DNA of 6,662 bases from Clostridia bacterium (GCA_017500625.1 JAFVYX010000212.1:1-6662), one strand, 5' to 3'. Positions 1-5,696 are shown, numbered from the stretch's first letter. The notes: a model not told the origin generated them from the sequence alone. Numbers and translations: made by a program.

Positions 1-1
1 C

Positions 2-55
2 GAAAAGGAACTCTTTGAAATGATGCAAGAAATCCAAAGTGCTAAAAGCGCTTAA
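2..55 (+). CDS. C-terminal end of an unidentified protein (partial)
   Basis: The frame starting at position 2 reads EKELFEMMQEIQSAKSA and ends with TAA at 53-55. It is the only frame running in from the left edge that looks like a charged, helical protein tail; the frame from position 1 stops after five codons. The codons are AT-richer (GAA, AAA, TTT, CAA, GCT) than those of the genes to the right, so this gene may belong to a different compositional class. It is followed by 14 nt and then a hairpin. Only 17 residues are visible, so no family or function can be given, and the call rests on an open frame at the window edge. Confidence 0.4.
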   Translation, partial: EKELFEMMQEIQSAKSA

Positions 56-65
56 AACAAGGCAC

Positions 66-113
66 AAAAACAAGAATACGGCATATCTCTTACGAAATAT
101 ACCGTATTCTTGT
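66..113 (-). terminator. Intrinsic terminator of the leftward operon
   Basis: The arms 70-81 (ACAAGAATACGG) and 102-113 (CCGTATTCTTGT) are perfectly complementary over 12 bp. After a C/A mismatch, four more pairs (83-86 with 97-100) leave a 10-nt loop. Read on the minus strand, the stem is followed by a T-run (complement of the A-run at 66-70) and further T-rich sequence. It lies 44 nt beyond the stop codon of the acetyltransferase gene, so it most likely ends the leftward operon. On the plus strand no T-tract follows the stem, so it would be a weaker terminator for the gene ending at position 55. Confidence 0.75.
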
Positions 114-157
114 AAAACTGTCCTTTAGCACCCGAGGCTAACGCCAAGCGGCTTTTC

Positions 158-640
158 TTAGAGCATCTGAAAATAGGTCAGGTTCGGGAGATTTTTCTCA
201 AAGCCCGCCTTCCCGTAGGCGCGGCGTGCGGGGGCGTGTGCATCGTCAAGCCCCGTCATCACCGCCACGGCCTTGGCACCGAGGGCGCGCAGATGCTCCT
301 TCGCAAATTCGTACTGCACTCCCGCCAGCCCGCGGCCGCGGAAGTCGGGGTGAACGGCATTGTTGCTGATGCGCCCCACGCCCTTGGCAGGGTCGAAGGT
401 GACGGTGATAAAGGCAGCCAGGCGCCCGTCAAGCTCGGTCACGTAGAGGGTACCGTCGCGGATCGCTCCGCGCACCTGCGCCTCCTTGTCGTCCAGGGGC
501 GTCGGGTAGAAGAGTGAGAACAGCTCATCGCCGAGACGGCGGCGGAATTCCTCAAAAATGGGTGTCCAGGCAAGGCGCGCCAGCGCCACGGCGGCCTCGG
601 CGTCCTCCGGCACAGCCAAACGAAGACTTTGTGATTTCAT
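158..640 (-). CDS. GNAT-family N-acetyltransferase
   Basis: This 160-residue protein has the length and layout of a single-domain GNAT acetyltransferase, which transfers an acetyl group from acetyl-CoA to an amine. The acetyl-CoA loop is visible as RGRGLAG (residues 101-107), preceded by the strand ISNNAVHPDF (91-100), matching the family R/Q-x-x-G-x-G/A signature. The C-terminal part, HAPARRAYGKAGFEK (135-149), is the usual region in which a Tyr or Asn helps catalysis and a GF segment follows. No signal peptide or membrane segment is seen, so it should be cytosolic. The start is supported by GGAGG (647-651, read on the minus strand) 6 nt upstream. That site lies inside the end of the upstream oxidoreductase gene, whose stop is only 1 nt away, so it is the last gene of the operon and probably translationally coupled. 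The acceptor is unknown: it may be an amino sugar or metabolite of the operon's pathway, or a protein or antibiotic. Confidence 0.88.
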   Translation of the reverse strand: MKSQSLRLAVPEDAEAAVALARLAWTPIFEEFRRRLGDELFSLFYPTPLDDKEAQVRGAIRDGTLYVTELDGRLAAFITVTFDPAKGVGRISNNAVHPDFRGRGLAGVQYEFAKEHLRALGAKAVAVMTGLDDAHAPARRAYGKAGFEKNLPNLTYFQML

Positions 641-641
641 A

Positions 642-1673
642 TTACACCTCCGAAAGCAAAACGCGGCGTCCTTCGTCCGAGGACTTGTAAATGGCGAGGA
701 TCACGTCGGGAGCGCGCCGTCCCTCGTCGAGTGAGACCGCAGGAGCCCGTCCCTCGTCGAGTGCCTCCAAAAGCTCCTCGTATTCGGCGTAGTGATAGTC
801 GCTTGAGAACGCCATGGGGTTGCTGTGCGATTCGCGTCCCTCATAGCACTTGACCTCGGGGCGCGGAACACTCTTCACGTCCCAAAGCACAATGTTATCG
901 TCGTCGATCGCCACCGTTCCTTCGGTGAAGTGGAAGGTGAGGCAACGCGGATACCCGGGGTTCGTAGCCGTCGAGGAGCGCAGCGTACCGACGGCACCCG
1001 AGGCAAACTCCAGCATCGCCACCGTGGTGTCCTCGGCCTCAATGTTGTGGACCAGCGTGCGGCAAGCGCCCGAGACGGCCGTCACGTCGCCGCAAAGGTA
1101 GAGGAGCAGGTCAACGCCGTGAACGCCCTGATTGAACAGCTCGCCGCCGTCCAGCTCACGGGTGCCGCGCCAGGCCGCCGCCTCGTAATAGGAGGGGTCG
1201 CGGTGGTAGGGCATCGAGAGGTCGGCATACAGAAGCCGACCGAGCGCTCCCTCGGAGATGAGGAGGCGGAGTGCCATGGCCGAGGGCGTGAAGCGCTGCT
1301 GATAAATGACCGCCACCGTCTTGCCCGACAGGCGCTCGGCCTCGGCGATCGCGTCAAGGTCGGCTGTGGTGAGGGCCAGGGGCTTTTCGATGACCACGTG
1401 ACACCCCGCACGGAGCGCCGCCACCGCCAGGGGCGCGTGCGCGCCGCTCGGCACACAGATGACGGCCACGTCTACCTCCTCCGAGGCAAAGAGGGCCTCG
1501 GCGCTTTTAAAGGTGCGGCAGGCGTGCTTCTCCGCAAAGGCGGCGGCCGCCTCGGGATTTCTGTCGGTAACCCCCACAAGGCGGGCGTTTTCCAGTCTTT
1601 CAATGACCTCGGCGTGGGTGGCGGAGATCATGCCACACCCCACAAGACCAAAGCCGTAGATCTTCTTTTTCAT
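642..1673 (-). CDS. Gfo/Idh/MocA-family NAD(P)-dependent oxidoreductase (canonical type)
   Basis: This 343-residue protein is a typical two-domain sugar or cyclitol dehydrogenase. The N-terminal Rossmann fold has GLVGCGMIS (residues 9-17, the G-x-G-x-x nucleotide loop), the strand VDVAVICVPSGAHAP (67-81) and the family EKP motif (96-98), whose Lys is important in catalysis. The C-terminal domain has WRGTRELDGGELFNQGVHGVDLL (168-190), containing the H-x-x-D pair (His185, Asp188) seen in many active members. The ending LAIYKSSDEGRRV is also family-typical. Members oxidise or reduce a hydroxyl/keto group of sugars, inositols or sugar acids using NAD(P). The open frame extends upstream to 1865, but that part overlaps the enolase-type gene and reads as arginine-rich noise. 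The ATG at 1673 has AGAGG 6 nt upstream and begins MKKKIYGFGLVG. It follows the enolase-type gene by 16 nt. The substrate is not evident. Confidence 0.93.
   Translation of the reverse strand: MKKKIYGFGLVGCGMISATHAEVIERLENARLVGVTDRNPEAAAAFAEKHACRTFKSAEALFASEEVDVAVICVPSGAHAPLAVAALRAGCHVVIEKPLALTTADLDAIAEAERLSGKTVAVIYQQRFTPSAMALRLLISEGALGRLLYADLSMPYHRDPSYYEAAAWRGTRELDGGELFNQGVHGVDLLLYLCGDVTAVSGACRTLVHNIEAEDTTVAMLEFASGAVGTLRSSTATNPGYPRCLTFHFTEGTVAIDDDNIVLWDVKSVPRPEVKCYEGRESHSNPMAFSSDYHYAEYEELLEALDEGRAPAVSLDEGRRAPDVILAIYKSSDEGRRVLLSEV
717..763. repeat. Short in-frame direct repeat inside the oxidoreductase gene
   Basis: The 17-nt sequence CCGTCCCTCGTCGAGTG occurs at 717-733 and again at 747-763, a period of 30 nt, i.e. 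ten codons in frame. On the minus strand both copies encode LDEGR, giving LDEGRAPAVSLDEGRR near the C terminus (residues 305-320). A third, diverged DEGR occurs at 333-336. The protein pattern is normal for the family, in which a small-acidic-Gly-Arg segment recurs at these places, so the repeat probably reflects convergent codon choice more than a mobile or regulatory element. Confidence 0.6.
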
Positions 1674-1689
1674 AAGTAACCTCTCACGT

Positions 1690-2967
1690 TTATTCTTGGA
1701 ACAGCTTCTCGTAATACGCCAAGGGGCGGTAGGCACCACCGCCGTTCGTAAAGAAATCTTTACCAACATCGAAGCGGCTCTCGCTCCCCATATCACCGAG
1801 GGGCGCCGCCGCCGCCATCTCGTCCCAGCGGCGGTAGTTCTGGGGGCCGTTTGCCTCCAGCACACCGCACCGCATGCCGGGCAGGGGGGCCAGGCGTGCT
1901 GCCACGTTCTTGTTGAACTCCAAAAGCTGCGGCGGAACGGTCAGGTCGGCCACAAAGCAGGGAATGCCGCGCACGTGCGCCGCCTCCAGCATACCGAGTG
2001 TTACCGAAAGCGTCTTGGCCGCGGGCTTCAGCGCGATCGCACCGTAGCCCAGTGCGATCCGCTCGAGAACGTCCTCACGGCTGTGTGCCGATTCGTCCGC
2101 CGCAATGCGGACGGGGAGCGCCGAAACGTCAAAGCGGGCCTCCTCGGGAAAGGGTTCCTCAAGGAGCAGAATACGGGAAAGCGCGCCGATCCTTTCGGCG
2201 GCCTCCAGGAATTTTGCAAGGCGCTTCGGAGTGTCGTAACGGCCGTTGGCATCGAGATAGTAGGCGATGCGCCCGTTCTCCGTCAAGGGCGTTTCCCTAT
2301 CCTTAAGCAGCGTGTGAATGTGCAAAAGTCGCGCCGTGTCCCAGGCCGGCATTTTGGCAAGGTCACCGTCCCCGTCGGGATCGGCCCCGATCTTGATCTT
2401 GAAAAGTGCCACTCCCGCCTCGGCGAGGCGCAGGATCTCCCCGTCGCCCGTGTGATAGGTGATCAGCGGGATCTTAGCCAGCGTTTTCTCGCGGTGAGAG
2501 AGCGCCGCGGGGGCTCCCGTCATCACAGCCAGGTTCTCGGAGCCGCGCTCGCTTGCCAGCAGCTGCCACGCGGCGTGATCGAGCGGAACCAGCGCGTTGA
2601 GGGCAAAGGTCCTACGCAGATCCCGCCGCCCCAGAAGCCGCTTGCCGTAGGCGTACACGTCGGGCAGGAGCGCCTCGATCATCTCGGTGGGGGAGGAGAA
2701 CTTTCGCCCCTCGGTCAGGGTGAGGGCGTGCTCGGTGAGGCGCATCATCGCGCGATTGCCTTCCTCCTCGCCCAAGGCGCGGAAAACGGCTCCGTCCGAC
2801 CACAAAACGCTCTGAAGCCCCACGCCCACGGCCGTGCGGCCGTCCTCGGTCACAAGGCGCACCGCTACCTGCCAAAGCCCGGTGAGGGCGCCTCCCTTAA
2901 AGCCGAAGGGGGAGAGAAGCGGCTCACGCACCACGCGAAGCTCGCTCTTGATCACGGTAAAGCTCAT
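1690..2967 (-). CDS. Enolase-superfamily enzyme (mandelate racemase/muconate lactonizing enzyme group, Lys/Lys type)
   Basis: This 425-residue protein has a capping domain (about 1-150) followed by the enolase-type barrel. The barrel shows the catalytic KIK (Lys190, Lys192) at the end of strand 2. The three metal ligands follow: Asp239 in YLDANGRYD, Glu270 in LLLEEPFP and Asp291 in AADES. A lysine in ALKPA (Lys314) comes at the end of strand 6. Two opposed lysines around a Mg2+-bound carboxylate are the arrangement of the muconate lactonizing subgroup, which abstracts the proton alpha to a carboxylate for epimerisation, cycloisomerisation or beta-elimination. The stretch between KIK and Asp239 is about 47 residues, against roughly 30 in mandelate racemase, and contains the acidic DPDGDGD (196-202). 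The ATG overlaps the TGA of the preceding gene (ATGA), with AGGA about 10 nt upstream inside that gene. Assignment to the superfamily is firm; the reaction is not known. A sugar acid or dipeptide-like carboxylate is possible. Confidence 0.88.
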   Translation of the reverse strand: MSFTVIKSELRVVREPLLSPFGFKGGALTGLWQVAVRLVTEDGRTAVGVGLQSVLWSDGAVFRALGEEEGNRAMMRLTEHALTLTEGRKFSSPTEMIEALLPDVYAYGKRLLGRRDLRRTFALNALVPLDHAAWQLLASERGSENLAVMTGAPAALSHREKTLAKIPLITYHTGDGEILRLAEAGVALFKIKIGADPDGDGDLAKMPAWDTARLLHIHTLLKDRETPLTENGRIAYYLDANGRYDTPKRLAKFLEAAERIGALSRILLLEEPFPEEARFDVSALPVRIAADESAHSREDVLERIALGYGAIALKPAAKTLSVTLGMLEAAHVRGIPCFVADLTVPPQLLEFNKNVAARLAPLPGMRCGVLEANGPQNYRRWDEMAAAAPLGDMGSESRFDVGKDFFTNGGGAYRPLAYYEKLFQE

Positions 2968-3902
2968 AAGTAGATCTTCCTCGCCGCGGCGGCATAGCCG
3001 CGCTCAAATTCATAGCCGTCAAAGGCGGCCTCCTCGGGCAGCTCGTCCACGCGAACGACCTCGCCTCTGCGCTCGCGGGAGACCTTGCCCGCCAGCATCA
3101 TCAGGACAGCATCGGTGATCTCCTCCACCGAGGCAAGCTCACACGGGCGCCCCTCAAGGGCGGCGGCGAGGTTCGTAAGAAGCGCGCCGTAGATGCGCGA
3201 GGAATCGATGCGGAAGGAGGTCGTCCCCTTGGTCGTAAGGATCGACACCTCAAAGGGCTGCCATTGCCCTTTGCAGAGGGCGTAGGTCGCGGCTACGCCG
3301 TTTTCATAGGTGGCAAAAAAGGTCTCGGTGTAGCGCCCGTCCCTCTCCTCGCTCCGTCCCGCATAGCGGCAGGAGGCGGCGGGGGCGCCCGCCAGCTTAC
3401 CGAGGATCTCTCCTACGTGCATGCCGTAATTGAATTCGTCAACGCCCGCCGAGGCAAAGAGGTGCAGGACGTCACCGCGCTCCTCGCGAGGGCGCGAAAG
3501 AAATTCGGAAAGCTCGGGCGCATACCGCGCGGAGGAGGAGCCGAGGATCACAGCCCCCGCCTCGGAAAGCGCACGCACGCGGCGCACGTCCGCCACCGCG
3601 CCGACCATGGGCTTATCGATAAACACGGGCTTGCCCCTTTCGATAAAGGGCATGGCATAGTCAAGATGCTTTTCCCAGTTGCAGGACTGAATGAAGCCGA
3701 CGTCGGCGGCCTCGGCCAGCTCCTCAAGCGTTTGGCAGATGACGGCGCCGCTTGCGGCGGCAAAGGCGGCCACCTCGTCTTCCTCGCGGAAGCCGAGATT
3801 CGTAACGTGCGTATAGCGCATGGGAAGAGAAAGCTCCTCCATTTTCGCGGCAAAGGCACCGGGGTGGGAAACGTCAATGTCCACAAGACCGATCTTTATC
3901 AT
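2964..3902 (-). CDS. Divergent Gfo/Idh/MocA-type oxidoreductase
   Basis: This 312-residue protein is the first gene of the leftward operon. It begins MIKIGLVDIDVSHPGAFAAK, a Rossmann-type first strand whose loop lacks the usual G-x-G-x-x-G: Asp8, Asp10 and His13 occupy that loop. The rest follows Gfo/Idh/MocA order: the strand DVGFIQSCNWEKHLDYAMPFIERGKPVFIDKPM (67-99), with DKP (96-98) in place of EKP, and FNYGMHVGEILGKLAG (157-172), where His162 and Glu165 take the place of the catalytic H-x-x-D. It is shorter than most members (about 330-400), mainly in the C-terminal half. Such variants may still be dehydrogenases, or may be a binding or scaffolding partner; the sequence does not decide. 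The ATG at 3902 has AAGGAG (3909-3914 on the minus strand) with a 6-nt spacer. Its stop overlaps the start of the enolase-type gene by 4 nt, so the two are probably made in step. Confidence 0.85.
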   Translation of the reverse strand: MIKIGLVDIDVSHPGAFAAKMEELSLPMRYTHVTNLGFREEDEVAAFAAASGAVICQTLEELAEAADVGFIQSCNWEKHLDYAMPFIERGKPVFIDKPMVGAVADVRRVRALSEAGAVILGSSSARYAPELSEFLSRPREERGDVLHLFASAGVDEFNYGMHVGEILGKLAGAPAASCRYAGRSEERDGRYTETFFATYENGVAATYALCKGQWQPFEVSILTTKGTTSFRIDSSRIYGALLTNLAAALEGRPCELASVEEITDAVLMMLAGKVSRERRGEVVRVDELPEEAAFDGYEFERGYAAAARKIYL

Positions 3903-3940
3903 CGTTTGCTCCTTGCTGACCGCTGTGCGGCCCTTCCTTT

Positions 3941-3969
3941 ACTATACTATATAACGAGGCCGCCGTCAA
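3941..3969 (-). promoter_or_regulatory. Promoter of the leftward oxidoreductase/enolase operon
   Basis: On the minus strand TTGACG (3964-3969) is separated by 17 nt from TATAGT (3941-3946), a near-consensus sigma-A promoter. An A-run on the minus strand (3991-3997) lies upstream and could act as an UP element. Transcription should begin near 3934, giving a leader of about 30 nt before the ATG at 3902. That leader can form a small hairpin (CCGC 3920-3923 with GCGG 3927-3930) just before the ribosome binding site. Confidence 0.8.
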
Positions 3970-3974
3970 TGTCT

Positions 3975-3990
3975 TTGCACATTGTTGCGA
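3975..3990. promoter_or_regulatory. Possible operator upstream of the leftward promoter
   Basis: TTGCA (3975-3979) and TGCGA (3986-3990) form an imperfect inverted repeat (T-N-GCA, six bases, TGC-N-A) directly upstream of the -35 box. The position would suit an activator or a repressor of the sugar operon. The match is short, no regulator gene is in the window, and it may be chance. Confidence 0.25.
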
Positions 3991-4044
3991 TTTTTTTGCC
4001 CATTTTTATTGCTCCGCAGGGCGCGAGAAAAAAAGAAAAAGTCC

Positions 4045-4073
4045 TTTACAAAGCGGGCGCTTTGTGCTATACT
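4045..4073 (+). promoter_or_regulatory. Promoter of the mgtE leader and gene
   Basis: TTTACA (4045-4050) and TATACT (4068-4073) are spaced by exactly 17 nt, a good sigma-A promoter. An A-rich tract (4028-4040) just upstream resembles an UP element. Transcription should start near 4080, about ten bases before the structured leader and roughly 220 nt before the mgtE start codon. It diverges from the leftward operon promoter, the two -35 boxes being about 75 nt apart. Confidence 0.8.
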
Positions 4074-4089
4074 GAGAAAAAACGGAAAA

Positions 4090-4215
4090 GAGAGGTGAGG
4101 CACGGTGGATTTATGCGGCAGTAGTAGCGGCAAAAACGAGCATAGGCGCTCCCCGATCTCGGCGTCGGCTTCCACGTGCCACGCCCCGATAGAATCGTAA
4201 AGACAGACCACCCTT
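4090..4215 (+). promoter_or_regulatory. Structured 5' leader of mgtE, candidate metal-sensing aptamer
   Basis: The transcript can form an enclosing helix P1 (4090-4092 plus 4094-4097 with 4209-4215, A4093 bulged, outermost pair G-U). Inside it is a 10-bp helix P2 (4099-4109 with 4171-4180, G4104 bulged). P2 opens into a three-way junction: P3 (TATGC 4112-4116 with GCATA 4140-4144) abuts P4 (4145-4149 with 4162-4166, one G-U pair). A small hairpin (CGAT 4187-4190 with ATCG 4194-4197) lies between P2 and the 3' strand of P1. P1 ends exactly where the terminator begins. The segment GGTGAGGC (4094-4101) is also found in the M-box Mg2+ riboswitch, but other M-box core sequences, as I recall them, are not visible. 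The downstream gene is a Mg2+ transporter, so Mg2+ is the natural ligand to expect. Pairings were found by eye; the ligand is inference. Confidence 0.6.
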
Positions 4216-4239
4216 GGCAGCAAAGGACGGCTTGTCTTT
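4199..4239 (+). promoter_or_regulatory. Antiterminator hairpin competing with the mgtE leader terminator
   Basis: Bases 4199-4215 can align with 4223-4239 around a 7-nt loop (4216-4222). The outer part AAAGACAG pairs with TTGTCTTT (last pair G-U), followed by CC with GG, and then CCTT (4212-4215) with AAGG (4223-4226). The mismatches are 4207/4231, 4210/4228 and 4211/4227, so 14 of 17 positions pair. This hairpin uses the 3' strand of helix P1 and parts of both terminator arms, so it cannot coexist with either. Its presence is what makes the leader look like a switch rather than a fixed terminator. Confidence 0.6.
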
Positions 4240-4258
4240 TGTTGCCTTTTTCGTTTTT
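4216..4258 (+). terminator. Intrinsic terminator (attenuator) in the mgtE leader
   Basis: GGCAGCAAAGGAC (4216-4228) pairs with GTCTTTTGTTGCC (4234-4246) over 13 uninterrupted base pairs, two of them G-U, around a GGCTT loop. The stem is followed at once by TTTTT, CG and another TTTTT (4247-4258). This is a textbook rho-independent terminator, but it sits between the promoter and the mgtE start codon, 43 nt before the ribosome binding site. Its job is therefore to shut off mgtE transcription early unless the antiterminator forms. Confidence 0.88.
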
Positions 4259-4301
4259 GTCCGTACATTTTTGGAATACTGAAAAAATGGAGGACAAGAA
4301 A

Positions 4302-5678
4302 ATGAACGAGAAAGCCGAGCTTCTGGATACCCTTCGCGCCCTGCTTGAGGAGCACCGCCACGCCGCTCTCCGTGAGCGCCTTTCGGAGGAGCAGCCGCGC
4401 GATATCGCCGACCTGTTTCCCGACCTTGACGTTTCCGAGCGGCTGGTCGTTTACCGCCTGCTTAGCAAGGAATGCGCCGCCGAGGTGCTTGTTGAGCTGG
4501 GGAGCGATGACCGCCGTGCGTTGGTCGCGGCATTCAGCGACGAGGAGCTGGCGGGGGTGCTTGCCGAGCTCTATTCGGACGACGCCGCCACGCTCCTTGA
4601 GGAGATGCCCGCCAACTTCGTGCGCCGCATTCTCAAAAACTGCACGCCGGAGATGCGCCGCTCGGTCAATGCGCTTCTTAAATATCCCGAGGATAGCGCC
4701 GGTAGCATCATGACCACCGAGTACGTCCGTCTTGACGGCAAAATGACGGTGGAGGAGGCCCTCCGCCACATTCGGGCGGTGGCGATCGACAAGGAAACGA
4801 TCTACACCTGCTATGTCACCGACAGCGGTCGCCGCCTTGTCGGTATCGTCACGGCGCGTATGCTTCTCATCGCCCCGCTCTCCGCAACGGTCGGGGAGCT
4901 GATGGAGGAGAACGTCATCTCGGTCGGCACACACGACGAGAGGGAAGCGGTGGCCCGACTTTTTGACCGCTACAACTTCCTTGCTCTGCCCGTCGTGGAC
5001 GGGGACGGCCGTCTTGTCGGCATCATCACGGTCGACGATGCGATCGAGGTCCTCTCCGAGGAGGTCGAGGAGGACTTTGCCAAAATGGGCGCCATCACGC
5101 CGAACAGCGAGCGACCGTATCTTCGGCAGTCGGTGGGCGAGATCTTCCGCATGCGCATTCCGTGGCTCCTGCTTCTGATGCTCAGCGCCACCTTTACAGG
5201 ACTCATTATCACCTCGTTTGAGACCGCCCTCGCCGCCACAGTGGTGCTTACCTCGTTCATTCCCATGCTCATGGGCACGGGAGGCAATTCGGGCAGTCAG
5301 GCCTCGGTCACGGTGATCCGCGGCCTTTCCCTCGGTGAGATCACCTACGGCCGCGTGCTCTCGGTGCTTTGGAAGGAGCTGCGCGTCTCCTTGCTTTGCG
5401 GCCTTGCGCTGGCGGTGGTCAATTTCGGAAAAACGATGCTCATTGACGGGCTCATGATGCAAAACCCCGCCGTTACGCCGCTCGTGGCCCTCGTTGTCAG
5501 TCTGACGCTTCTGCTTACGGTCGTGGTCGCCAAGCTCATCGGCTGCTCGCTGCCCCTTCTGGCGGGGCGCCTCGGCTTTGACCCCGCCGTTATGGCCAGC
5601 CCGTTTATCACCACGCTTGTGGACGCGATCTCGCTCCTTGTCTATTTCACCCTGGCCACGGCGATGCTGGGGCTATAA
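4302..5678 (+). CDS. mgtE: Magnesium transporter/channel MgtE
   Basis: This 458-residue membrane protein has the full MgtE layout. The helical N domain (about 1-128) and a CBS pair (about 133-192 and 197-254) form the cytosolic Mg2+ sensor, then a plug helix (about 255-283) and five membrane segments (about 286-306, 312-328, 355-378, 392-420, 429-456). Signatures include YPEDSAGSIMTTEYV (128-142) at the start of the first CBS domain and PMLMGTGGNSGSQ (321-333) in TM2. FITTLVDAISLLVYF (435-449) in TM5 contains Asp441, which by position corresponds to the Mg2+ selectivity aspartate Asp432 of Thermus MgtE. The family forms dimers that import Mg2+ and close when cytosolic Mg2+ is high. The frame is open further upstream, but that part is the leader terminator. 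The ATG at 4302 is chosen because GGAGG (4289-4293) sits 8 nt before it, while an ATG at 4287 has no good site and overlaps this one. Leader attenuation would add transcriptional control to the protein's own gating. Confidence 0.96.
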   Translation: MNEKAELLDTLRALLEEHRHAALRERLSEEQPRDIADLFPDLDVSERLVVYRLLSKECAAEVLVELGSDDRRALVAAFSDEELAGVLAELYSDDAATLLEEMPANFVRRILKNCTPEMRRSVNALLKYPEDSAGSIMTTEYVRLDGKMTVEEALRHIRAVAIDKETIYTCYVTDSGRRLVGIVTARMLLIAPLSATVGELMEENVISVGTHDEREAVARLFDRYNFLALPVVDGDGRLVGIITVDDAIEVLSEEVEEDFAKMGAITPNSERPYLRQSVGEIFRMRIPWLLLLMLSATFTGLIITSFETALAATVVLTSFIPMLMGTGGNSGSQASVTVIRGLSLGEITYGRVLSVLWKELRVSLLCGLALAVVNFGKTMLIDGLMMQNPAVTPLVALVVSLTLLLTVVVAKLIGCSLPLLAGRLGFDPAVMASPFITTLVDAISLLVYFTLATAMLGL

Positions 5679-5696
5679 AAAGATTTGCGTTTTTTG

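Noticed and set aside
1674..1865. Upstream extension of the canonical oxidoreductase frame by 64 codons
   Set aside because: It overlaps the end of the enolase-type gene out of frame, reads as Arg/Trp-rich noise, and the ATG at 1673 has a ribosome binding site and begins the Rossmann fold directly.
1696..2973. A 425-codon open frame on the plus strand lying exactly over the enolase-type gene
   Set aside because: It is the antisense register of a GC-rich gene that rarely uses Leu TTA/CTA or Ser TCA codons, so stops are missing by chance. Its translation is rich in Arg, Gly, His and Gln without any family motif, and the minus strand has clear catalytic residues.
4090..4215. Firm assignment of the mgtE leader as a standard M-box riboswitch
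   Set aside because: Only GGTGAGGC and the gene context agree. The remaining conserved M-box core is not recognisable by eye, so it is reported as a candidate without class.
4204..4216. AAGGGTGGTCTGTC on the minus strand, resembling the T-box motif AGGGTGG
   Set aside because: The following ACCGCG part is absent, no amino-acid or tRNA synthetase gene lies downstream on that strand, and the plus-strand terminator/antiterminator explains the sequence.
4176..4301. N-terminal extension of MgtE from an ATG-equivalent start in the leader
   Set aside because: The extension would be encoded by the terminator and antiterminator sequences. The start at 4302 has an ideally spaced GGAGG and gives the usual family length.
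3966..5462. A 498-codon open frame on the minus strand across mgtE and its leader
   Set aside because: It is antisense to the unmistakable MgtE coding sequence and its translation is low-complexity (His, Arg, Lys, Asp rich). It also runs through the leader terminator and both promoters.
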